Assembly (NCBI GenBank): GCA_903838415.1 | Contig: CAILYI010000056.1 | Coordinates: 1-64,000 of the forward strand | Direction: 5' to 3' | From: an uncultured Anaerolineae bacterium | GTDB taxonomy: Bacteria > Chloroflexota > Anaerolineae > Anaerolineales > Villigracilaceae | DNA length: 64,000 bases | Shown: piece after piece, positions 8,850 through 16,398 of the stretch | Position numbering within the stretch: position 1 is the first letter of the stretch | Layout of the letters: each line of letters opens with the position of its first letter | Position numbers and translations under genes: made by a program | The notes under the pieces: generated by a model | What the model saw: only the letters and a program-made list of their open reading frames with translations | What the model was told of the DNA's origin: nothing | Databases searched by the model: none

Positions 8850-9626
8850 ATGCCTTACCAGAATTACGCCCAATGGAAAACCGTACCACTCGACCAGGTT
8901 CCGCACCTGTCCATCGTCATCCCGGCTTACAACGAACAGGAACGAATCGTCGCCACCATCGGGGCAATTGCCTCGCATGTCTCAGACCTGGGCTTTCCCT
9001 GGGAATTGCTGATCGCAGATGATGGCTCAAAAGATCAAACCGTCAAAATCTGCGAAGATTTGGGCCTGGTCAACATGAAGGTACTCAAGGCCCCAAAAAA
9101 TGGCGGCAAGGGCAGCGCCGTCCAGCGCGGAATGTTAGCCGCCCAGGGAAGCTATGTCCTATTTGCCGATGCCGATAACTCCACGCCGATTGAGGAAGTC
9201 TCAAAGCTGCTGGCAAAGCTGGAAAAAGATGGTTTTGATGTGGCGGTCGGCTCGCGCGCAGCCGAAGGCGCCGAGGAAGGCAAAAAGTCGTTTCTGCGCA
9301 AAATCCTCAGCGGCGGCCTGCGTTGGATTGTCAAAAACATTTTCCGCATCGGTGTCAAAGACACGCAATGCGGATTCAAAATGTACACGCGCGCAGCTGC
9401 GCAAAAACTACACAGCAAACAGACCGTGATGGGCTTTTCATTCGACCTGGAAATACTCTACCTGGCTTCAAAGTTCGGCTACGCTATCGCCGAAGTTCCG
9501 GTAGCCTGGGTGGATGCTCCCGGTTCAAAAGTTGACACGCGGAAGGAAGTACAGCGTTTTCTGCGCGACTTATTCAGAATCTGGCTGAATGATATGAACG
9601 GTTTATACCGGGAAACAAAGAATTAG
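8850..9626 (+). CDS. GT2 glycosyltransferase, polyprenyl-phosphate sugar synthase type (Dpm1/ALG5-like)
   Basis: The product has 258 residues. The ATG at 8850 is chosen because AAGGAG lies just upstream. The GT-A fold motifs are SIVIPAYNEQERI, IADDGSKDQT (near residue 57), FADADNST (DxD near 107) and DTQCGFKMY (near 171). The last is characteristic of enzymes that load glucose or mannose onto dolichyl or undecaprenyl phosphate. No C-terminal membrane segments are present, so it is a peripheral enzyme of the short type. It sits one gene after the PIG-V-like transferase that could use its product. Donor choice, GDP-Man or UDP-Glc, is not visible in the sequence. Confidence 0.85.
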   Translation: MPYQNYAQWKTVPLDQVPHLSIVIPAYNEQERIVATIGAIASHVSDLGFPWELLIADDGSKDQTVKICEDLGLVNMKVLKAPKNGGKGSAVQRGMLAAQGSYVLFADADNSTPIEEVSKLLAKLEKDGFDVAVGSRAAEGAEEGKKSFLRKILSGGLRWIVKNIFRIGVKDTQCGFKMYTRAAAQKLHSKQTVMGFSFDLEILYLASKFGYAIAEVPVAWVDAPGSKVDTRKEVQRFLRDLFRIWLNDMNGLYRETKN

Positions 9627-9643
9627 CGCATCGAGGAGAGTTT

Positions 9644-10831
9644 ATGCGAATCGCGATGATTACCACCCACCCGCCCTCAAAAGGCTCATTAAACGAGTAC
9701 GGCTTTCACCTGGTCCGCAACCTGCTGCTGAAACCGGAAAGCGTTTCAGAATTGGTTTTGTTAACGGATGAACTGCCAGAGGGGCAGTCTTACTCCATCG
9801 GACAGGAACCAGGTCCGGTTCCGGTCCGCGTCCAGACGTGTTGGAAGTTCGGGGCGTGGAATAATGCCCTTCGAATCCGCAAAGCCGTGCGGGAGATAAA
9901 TCCAGATATCGTTTTCTTTAATATTCAATTTGCTTCGTTTGGTGATAAGAAAATCCCCGGCGCGCTCGGTTTGCTGACTCCCTGGTTGGTGCGAAAAAGC
10001 GGTTTCAAAACGGTGGTTTTGTTGCATAACATCATGGAAACGGTCAACCTGAAATCGGCAGGCTTCGGAGGCAATCCGCTGATCGAAAGCATCATCCGAC
10101 TTTCGGGGAATGTGATCACCCGTTTTCTTCTAACCGCCAACCGGGTGGCTGTCACCATCCCGAAATATGTCGAGATTTTGGAAAGCACGTACGGCGCGAA
10201 AAACGTGATTCTTGCGCCGCACGGCTCCTTCGATGAGCCGACGAATACCCAACCAAACACAATGCCCGGCGGTGTGCCCAATATCATGACGTTTGGCAAA
10301 TTTGGCACCTATAAAAAGGTTGAAATCCTGCTCGAAGCCTTTGAAAGTCTTTTACCCGACCACCCCGGGGCCAAACTGGTCATCGCCGGAACAGACAGCC
10401 CAAATATGAAGGGCTACCTGGACGGGGTAAAAGCGCAGTACGCGCATGTGCCCAATGTGCATTTTACCGGTTATGTTTCAGAGGAAGATTTGCCGCTTAT
10501 TTTCGGGGCGGCGTGGGTGGTGGTTTTTCCATACACCAGCACCACTGGCAGTTCAGGCGTCCTGCATCAGGCAGGCGGATACGGTAAAGCAGTGGTGCTG
10601 CCCAATCTGGGAGATTTGGCGGAACTGGTGCTGGAGGAAGGTTACGACGGCGAGTTCTTCGAACCGACAGATGCCGCCAGCCTGGCAGATGCCATCCGCC
10701 GCGTCATTGACTTCCCGGAACGTCAGCTTGAAATCGGTTCACGCAACTTCATGGCATCCAACGGCCTGCCCATCAGCGATGTGGTGGACTGGTATTTGAT
10801 CCATTTCGATGAGTTGCTAAAAGGGCGCTAA
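9644..10831 (+). CDS. GT4 family glycosyltransferase
   Basis: The product has 395 residues, and GAGGAG precedes the ATG. It opens with MRIAMITTHPPSKGSLNEYG, the usual N-terminal Rossmann strand and glycine loop of GT-B enzymes. In the C-terminal half, MTFGKFGTYKKVEILLEA, VIAGTD and a conserved E-rich segment (FFEPTDAASLADAI) match GT4 nucleotide-sugar binding. It probably acts in the cytoplasm on a lipid-linked glycan. Its acceptor is unknown. It is the last glycan gene before the signalling cassette. Confidence 0.85.
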   Translation: MRIAMITTHPPSKGSLNEYGFHLVRNLLLKPESVSELVLLTDELPEGQSYSIGQEPGPVPVRVQTCWKFGAWNNALRIRKAVREINPDIVFFNIQFASFGDKKIPGALGLLTPWLVRKSGFKTVVLLHNIMETVNLKSAGFGGNPLIESIIRLSGNVITRFLLTANRVAVTIPKYVEILESTYGAKNVILAPHGSFDEPTNTQPNTMPGGVPNIMTFGKFGTYKKVEILLEAFESLLPDHPGAKLVIAGTDSPNMKGYLDGVKAQYAHVPNVHFTGYVSEEDLPLIFGAAWVVVFPYTSTTGSSGVLHQAGGYGKAVVLPNLGDLAELVLEEGYDGEFFEPTDAASLADAIRRVIDFPERQLEIGSRNFMASNGLPISDVVDWYLIHFDELLKGR

Positions 10832-10887
10832 AAATTAGCGTTGATTCTTTTGAGATCGTCAATTCAATCCATATTTCGAGAGGCGCT

Positions 10888-11220
10888 ATGGACATCAAAA
10901 AAACATCCAACGGAAGTGTTCAAATTCTCCAACTCAAAGGTCGCTTCGACGCGCATGAGGTGGGGCCGGTGAAAGATTGGCTCAAGGAACAGGCCGATTC
11001 AGGCTACGTGCGGCTGGTGGTCAACTTGAGCGAAGTCAATTTTATTGACTCATCGGCGCTTTCCACGCTCGTGCAAGGGCTGAAACACTGCCGTGAAAAA
11101 GGCGGTGATTTAATGTTGTGCAACCTGCAGCAGCCAGTGCGCGTGATCTTTGAACTGACCCGACTCGATAAAGCCTTTGGAATTTACCCCAGCGAACAAG
11201 CCGCAATCGGAATCAATTAA
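10888..11220 (+). CDS. STAS-domain anti-sigma-factor antagonist
   Basis: The product has 110 residues, a single STAS domain like SpoIIAA/RsbV. The segment VNFIDSSALSTLVQG carries the Asp-Ser at which RsbW-type kinases phosphorylate, and phosphorylation normally releases the partner. A GAGAGG ribosome-binding site precedes the ATG. The SpoIIE/RsbW fusion begins about 30 bases downstream and is its likely kinase and phosphatase. In this setting the target may be a glycan enzyme or another regulator, since no sigma factor lies in the window. Confidence 0.88.
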   Translation: MDIKKTSNGSVQILQLKGRFDAHEVGPVKDWLKEQADSGYVRLVVNLSEVNFIDSSALSTLVQGLKHCREKGGDLMLCNLQQPVRVIFELTRLDKAFGIYPSEQAAIGIN

Positions 11221-11252
11221 GTGCAACGATGCTAACGGTAGAAAAGGGTTTA

Positions 11253-13166
11253 ATGGTTGCCAATTCTTACCATAATCTGCAAAAAGAGTTTCAATCCATT
11301 GCCGCGGGCTATGTCCACGTTGGCGCAAGTTGCGTGCGCCTGCTGGAAGCAGATGCTGTCCTGGATTCCTTTCCAGCAGACGCTGGCATCACTGGCCCGA
11401 CAATCATTGCCCAGGCAAATGCCTTAAACCTATCGCTTCACATCCATGGCATCTCGGGCAAACTCTGGCAATCAACCGCCGATACTGTCATCAACCTGTT
11501 CGCCAACCTGCTGAACGCCGAAACCGGGCTTGAAAGCCTGACCGCCGCCCTGGTCGAAAGCCAGGATCGGCTCATTGCGCTCTATGAATTGACGCAGGCC
11601 TCCCGCCGCACGCTCGAAATCTCGGAACTGCTCGACCTGGTCATCGGTGAATCATGCCAATTGCTCGACGGAATTGGCGGGTTTATCATCCTGATCCAGC
11701 CCGGCCAATCGGCCATCATTCGACAGATCTCCCCGCAGCCAATGCTCGAAGCCCACATTCAAGTTGCCGCCACGCTCTATCGCCACGACACAACCCGTCA
11801 TACCTTTCGAGACTCCAACACCGTGCCGGTCAGCCTGCGAAACCTGATGATGGTCTCACTCCCGGTGATGGAACATGTATTTGCAGCCTTGGGCATTTAT
11901 AACGCCACTGGCGAATTCACATCTCCGGATATCAAACTCGCCCAGGCCATTGCAGACCAAACCGGCGCCCAGCTTGAAAATGCCATCCTGTATCAACAGG
12001 CCCTGGCCCGTACCCGCCTGGAAACTGAAATGGATCTGGCCCGACAGGTGCAAACCGCCCTGTTGCCACAATCCATCCCAACCTGCGACGGATTCGATAT
12101 TTACGCCACATCGGTCCCCGCTCTGCAGGTTGGCGGAGATTTCTTCGACATCATCACCCGCCCTGAACACCCGCTCACGCTGTTTCTCGGCGATGTCACC
12201 GGGAAAGGCATGCCCGCCGCCCTGCTGATGACCATGACGCGCACCGTAGCCCGTTCTGCGGCGCGCAATATGCCCTTCACCGAACCCAATCAACTGGTTA
12301 CCAGACTAAACAGCGACCTGTTTGATGATTTTTCCACCGTCGGGATGTTCACCACGGCCTTTATCGGGTTGCTGGATTCAGCCACCCGAAGCTTCTTATA
12401 CTGCAACGCCGGGCAAAGTCCCATCCTATACTTTCCCGTCGCGCAAAACCCCATCCTGCTCGAGGCGGCCGACATCCCGATCGGCATTTTCGACAGCTAC
12501 AAATACACCACCCAAAGCCTGAGCCTTGCACCTGACGATATGTTCGTCATCGCATCTGATGGCTTTCCCGAATCGCGCAATGAGTCGGGCGAAATGTTCG
12601 GCTATGAGCGTATGAAGCAAACCCTCGCCGAATCTCGTTCGCTTTCCGCCAGAGAAATTACAGAAAACCTATTTTCGGCCGTCAACATATTCACTGGCAG
12701 CCATCCGCAAGATGATGACCGGACAATCATAATTCTCAAAGTCAACCAAAACATGAACAATCAAAACATGAGCATCCAGGCCACTTATGAAGCCATCCGC
12801 CAGCCCGCCGAACAATTGCGCATACTGTTAGCCGCGGCGGCCGTGCCAGATGACCTTGCCAGCGGCTGCGAACTGGCCTTGACCGAATTACTCACCAACC
12901 AGATAGATCACGCTTGTCTGGGAGATGACTCACAAACGATCGCTGTCAGCCTGACCATCGCAAATCAACAGATCAGCATCCAAACCAGCGACCGCGGCAT
13001 TCCAGCCGTCATTGATCTGGCGGCTGTCAAAATGCCTGACCCATCCGAATTAGCCGAGAGCGGCTACGGCATTGCGCTCATCGAGATGCTGATGGATTCA
13101 GTCCAGTACGAATCAAAAGATGGAAAAAACATCTGGCTGCTAAAAAAGAATTTGGCTGCTAACTAA
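11253..13166 (+). CDS. SpoIIE-type PP2C phosphatase fused to RsbW-like kinase, with GAF domain
   Basis: The product is about 637 residues. The ATG at 11253 has AAAGGG before it; an ATG at 11229 would add 8 residues without such a site. In order there is an alpha-helical N-terminus, a GAF-like sensor (about 110-250), a PPM/SpoIIE phosphatase (about 265-490) and a GHKL ATPase (about 500-637). Phosphatase metal-binding motifs are GGDFFD (292-297), GDVTGKG, ASDGFPE and DDRT. The ATPase has an N-box ELLTNQIDHA, a SDRGIP G1 box and a GYGIALIEMLMD G2 box, as in RsbW/SpoIIAB. One chain can thus phosphorylate and dephosphorylate STAS partners, and STAS genes flank it on both sides. SypE of Vibrio fischeri has a comparable pairing of activities. 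Confidence 0.87.
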   Translation: MVANSYHNLQKEFQSIAAGYVHVGASCVRLLEADAVLDSFPADAGITGPTIIAQANALNLSLHIHGISGKLWQSTADTVINLFANLLNAETGLESLTAALVESQDRLIALYELTQASRRTLEISELLDLVIGESCQLLDGIGGFIILIQPGQSAIIRQISPQPMLEAHIQVAATLYRHDTTRHTFRDSNTVPVSLRNLMMVSLPVMEHVFAALGIYNATGEFTSPDIKLAQAIADQTGAQLENAILYQQALARTRLETEMDLARQVQTALLPQSIPTCDGFDIYATSVPALQVGGDFFDIITRPEHPLTLFLGDVTGKGMPAALLMTMTRTVARSAARNMPFTEPNQLVTRLNSDLFDDFSTVGMFTTAFIGLLDSATRSFLYCNAGQSPILYFPVAQNPILLEAADIPIGIFDSYKYTTQSLSLAPDDMFVIASDGFPESRNESGEMFGYERMKQTLAESRSLSAREITENLFSAVNIFTGSHPQDDDRTIIILKVNQNMNNQNMSIQATYEAIRQPAEQLRILLAAAAVPDDLASGCELALTELLTNQIDHACLGDDSQTIAVSLTIANQQISIQTSDRGIPAVIDLAAVKMPDPSELAESGYGIALIEMLMDSVQYESKDGKNIWLLKKNLAAN

Positions 13167-13188
13167 CCTGTTCCACGTCGGAGTACCA

Positions 13189-13533
13189 ATGCCTTTACAA
13201 CTGAACACCACTGAACATTTTCTTAAAATCGTCGCCATTACACTCAATGGACGTCTCGATGCTTTTGAAGCCCCCGCCTTGCGTAAAATCTGTGACGACT
13301 ATGTCAGTCAGGGCGTAAATCATTTCGTCTTTGACCTGACGGATGTCAGCATGCTCGACTCGGCCGGGCTGGCAGTACTCGTCAGCGTACTCAAACGAGC
13401 CCGCCTGGCCGAGGGTGATGTGCGCCTGATCTGGCCGCGCGAAGAAGCGGCGGCGCGCATATTAAGACTGACCAAGTTCGATCAAGTCTTCACTTCCATT
13501 CTGCCAGAACAAATCATTCCCAAAGGTTTCTAG
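13189..13533 (+). CDS. Second STAS-domain protein
   Basis: The product has 114 residues, a single STAS domain. VSMLDSAGLAVLVSVLK holds the Asp-Ser phosphorylation site. It follows the SpoIIE/RsbW fusion by about 22 bases with a CGGAG ribosome-binding site, and a receiver gene starts 4 bases after its stop. It is only distantly similar to the first STAS protein of the cassette, so the two probably bind different partners. Confidence 0.87.
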   Translation: MPLQLNTTEHFLKIVAITLNGRLDAFEAPALRKICDDYVSQGVNHFVFDLTDVSMLDSAGLAVLVSVLKRARLAEGDVRLIWPREEAAARILRLTKFDQVFTSILPEQIIPKGF

Positions 13534-13537
13534 TTAT

Positions 13538-13906
13538 ATGACAAAAATTTTAATTGTCGATGACGATCCCAACAGCCAGCGCGTTCTGAGTTATACCCTG
13601 CGCAAAAATGGCTATGAAGTGAGCATCGAATCCAATGGCAAAGTAGGTTTGGCGGCGCTGCTCCAAACTCCATTCGATCTGGCAATTCTGGATATCGCCA
13701 TGCCAGTGATGGACGGTTTGACGCTGCTGCGGCACATCCGTTCAGAAGAATCCACCCGCTCAATACCGGTCATCATCCTGACTGCCAGTGGGGATTTCCA
13801 GGAACAGCTGACGGCGGAGAAAGACGGGGCAAACTATTTTTTACTCAAGCCCGCCAGCTCACGCACCCTGCTCGAAACGGTGCAACACGTCCTGGGCAGC
13901 AAATGA
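13538..13906 (+). CDS. Single-domain response regulator receiver
   Basis: The product has 122 residues and is a REC domain only. The acidic pocket is VDDDP, the phospho-acceptor is Asp52 (AILDIAMP), and LTAS and LLKP give the conserved Thr and Lys. There is no output domain. It completes the STAS-phosphatase/kinase-STAS-REC cassette and could receive phosphate from the histidine kinases at 16399-21181, feeding their signal into partner switching. Confidence 0.88.
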   Translation: MTKILIVDDDPNSQRVLSYTLRKNGYEVSIESNGKVGLAALLQTPFDLAILDIAMPVMDGLTLLRHIRSEESTRSIPVIILTASGDFQEQLTAEKDGANYFLLKPASSRTLLETVQHVLGSK

Positions 13907-13925
13907 TCCAACCTTGCCAAGCCAG

Positions 13926-15194
13926 ATGAAAAAATTCCTGCAATCGCCATTGGCCAGTTCCAGCCTGGTGCTGATGATCAGCATGACGGTGGTCAACGCT
14001 GGCAACTATGTCTACAACCTGATTCTGGGTCGTTGGCTGGGGCCTGCGCTTTTTGCTGATTTGTCTTTAATTGTCACCTTGTTGCTTGTGATCACCTTCG
14101 TCACGGTTCCGCTGCAAATGACCACGGCCCGTTACGCCGCCATCCATCTTGCAGATGGAAATCTAGCCGCTTTGGCGGCCACAAGGCTTTGGGCGCAGCG
14201 CATGGCGATCGGGTTTGGGCTGCTATTCGTCGCCATCTTCGCGCTCGGGTCGCCGCTCTGGCAGGCCTTTTTCAAAACCGCCTCACCCATCCCATTCATC
14301 ATCTTTGGCATAGCGCTGCCGTTCAGCCTGCTGCAAGGCGTGGAACGCGGCACCCTGCAAGGGCAGATGCGCTTCGGCGTTTTGGCTGTAACTTATCAGG
14401 TCGAGATGTGGTCACGCCTGTTAATCGGCGTGGGGCTGGTAGCGTTGGGGATGTCGGTCAACGGCGCGGTACTCGGCATCAGCCTTTCCTTTGTGGCGAC
14501 CTGGCTTTCGGCCAGGCTGGCAGTTGGGAATCGACTCCCCGCAGCTGTTTTCCCGGAAAAAGAGACCCGCGCCGCACTGACAGCTTTTGCCTTGCCGGTA
14601 TTGGTTTCGCAGCTTGGGCAAATCCTGATCAATAACAGCGACGTTTTGCTGGTACGCTGCTTCTACCCGGCAGAAACTGCCGGACAATACGCCGCCCTGG
14701 CGCTGATTGGAAGAATCGTCTTTTTTGCCACCTGGTCGGTAGTCACCACCATGTTCCCGATTGTGGCCCAAAAACACAAGAAAGGTGAGCCGCATCGGCA
14801 CTTGCTTTGGGCTTCGCTGGGAATTGTCGCCAGTATTTCAGTGCCGATCGTATTCCTGACACTCACCTTTCCCGAGAGCATTGTGAACCTGTTGTTTGGC
14901 AAGCAATATACGGGCGTGGCCTCGCTATTATGGCTTTACGCTTTGGCAACTTCGCTCTATGCGCTTGCCAACGTGGTCGTCAATTATCGGCTTTCGCTTG
15001 GCGCAGGCAAAAGCACCGGACTGGTGATCGCCGCCGGTACAGCCCAGATATTGGGCATTGTGCTATTCCATGCGAGCCTGGCCCAGGTCGTTTGGGTACA
15101 GGTGGATGTCATGGCTGCTCTGTTTATCTTATTGCTTGGCTATTATTTCATCAGCGAAAAAAGCGCGGGAACACAACCGAAACAAACTGCCTGA
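13926..15194 (+). CDS. Polysaccharide/oligosaccharide flippase (MATE/Wzx-like)
   Basis: The product is about 422 residues from ATG 13926; a TTG at 13914 would add four. It is hydrophobic throughout with about 12 membrane segments, and QMTTARYAA early on and repeated glycine-rich helices are typical of the MOP superfamily polysaccharide transporters. Such proteins move lipid-linked glycans across the membrane. It sits between the signalling cassette and manC in the same direction, which links the cassette physically to export. The substrate is not predictable. Confidence 0.82.
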   Translation: MKKFLQSPLASSSLVLMISMTVVNAGNYVYNLILGRWLGPALFADLSLIVTLLLVITFVTVPLQMTTARYAAIHLADGNLAALAATRLWAQRMAIGFGLLFVAIFALGSPLWQAFFKTASPIPFIIFGIALPFSLLQGVERGTLQGQMRFGVLAVTYQVEMWSRLLIGVGLVALGMSVNGAVLGISLSFVATWLSARLAVGNRLPAAVFPEKETRAALTAFALPVLVSQLGQILINNSDVLLVRCFYPAETAGQYAALALIGRIVFFATWSVVTTMFPIVAQKHKKGEPHRHLLWASLGIVASISVPIVFLTLTFPESIVNLLFGKQYTGVASLLWLYALATSLYALANVVVNYRLSLGAGKSTGLVIAAGTAQILGIVLFHASLAQVVWVQVDVMAALFILLLGYYFISEKSAGTQPKQTA

Positions 15195-15307
15195 CTTCCT
15201 GTAATTCCATCCAATGTGTATTTCCGCGATTGCTTGCGCTCAACGCAATCAGGTAGCGGCCATAAACTGAATTTACTCATTTCTCACTGTTTTTCTCTGG
15301 AGGCTAT

Positions 15308-16393
15308 ATGGAACATACTTACGCAGTGATCATGGCAGGTGGTGGCGGCACGAGATTATGGCCGGTCTCACGCAAGAATAAACCCAAACAGCTGCTTCCG
15401 CTGCTGGGCGAGGAAACCCTTTTGCAGAGCACCGTCACCCGCCTGACCAATCTTTTCCCACCAGAGCGGATTTTAATCGTGACCGTTTCTGACCAGATCG
15501 CAGAAATGCGCGAACAGGTGCCATCCATCCCCGCTGAAAATTACTTGATTGAGCCGGGACCGCGCGGAACCGCTTCAGTGGTCGGGCTGGCAGCGGCCAT
15601 CCTGCATCAACGTGACCCGCAAGCCGTCATGGTCATACTGCCATCTGACCACCACATCCGTAACACAGATCTATTCCATTACCTGATGCACACCGCCTTT
15701 GACGTGGCCGCGACAAACTACCTTGTCACGCTAGGCATTACTCCCACCACACCATCCACAGCCTATGGCTATATTCAACAAAGCCTACCGCTTGAGGAAA
15801 AGTTCAATTACCCGGTTTACCACGTCAAACGATTCACTGAAAAACCAGATGAAAGAACCGCCCAGCAAATGATCCGCACCGGCGATCATTCCTGGAACAG
15901 CGGCATGTTTATCTGGAAAACAGAACAGATTCTGGCTGAATTCGCCCGACAAATGCCCGAGCTTTATTCCGTGCTGCAGCGTATTTCCGACACCACCGCA
16001 CCTGAACGCGAATCTGTTATCCAAGCGCTGTGGCCCGATCTGAAAGTGGAAACCATCGACTACGGCATCATGGAAAAAGCCGAACGGGTGGCGGTACTGC
16101 CCGCCAGCGGACTCGGTTGGAGCGACGTCGGTTCATGGGATTCCCTGTTTGAAGTTCTCCTGCCCGATATGAACGGGAATATCTCCATCAACGGGCAGCA
16201 CCTTGCACTGGAAACCCACAATACGCTGGTTTTTGGCGAGGGCAATGAACGCCTGATTGTCACCATTGGCATTGATGACATGGTTGTCGTAGATAGGGGC
16301 GACGTGCTCTTAATCTGCAAATCTGACCAGTCACAACAGGTGCGCACCGTAGTCGCCCATTTGAAAAAGCATCGTCAAGAAACCTATCTATAA
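15308..16393 (+). CDS. manC: Mannose-1-phosphate guanylyltransferase
   Basis: The product has 361 residues, and a TGGAGG site precedes the ATG. The signature MAGGGGTRLWPVSRKNKPKQ is the GTP-binding loop of GDP-mannose pyrophosphorylases. FTEKPDE, WNSGMFIWK and GWSDVGSWDS are further family motifs. The length fits the single-domain enzyme without the C-terminal phosphomannose isomerase domain. It makes GDP-mannose from mannose-1-phosphate and GTP in the cytoplasm, and so can feed the mannosyl-transfer genes upstream. Confidence 0.92.
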   Translation: MEHTYAVIMAGGGGTRLWPVSRKNKPKQLLPLLGEETLLQSTVTRLTNLFPPERILIVTVSDQIAEMREQVPSIPAENYLIEPGPRGTASVVGLAAAILHQRDPQAVMVILPSDHHIRNTDLFHYLMHTAFDVAATNYLVTLGITPTTPSTAYGYIQQSLPLEEKFNYPVYHVKRFTEKPDERTAQQMIRTGDHSWNSGMFIWKTEQILAEFARQMPELYSVLQRISDTTAPERESVIQALWPDLKVETIDYGIMEKAERVAVLPASGLGWSDVGSWDSLFEVLLPDMNGNISINGQHLALETHNTLVFGEGNERLIVTIGIDDMVVVDRGDVLLICKSDQSQQVRTVVAHLKKHRQETYL

Positions 16394-16398
16394 TCAAA

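Noticed and set aside
15225-15260. GATTGC/GCAATC inverted repeat upstream of manC as a terminator
   Set aside because: The stem is only six bases with an 11-base loop and no T-run follows it.
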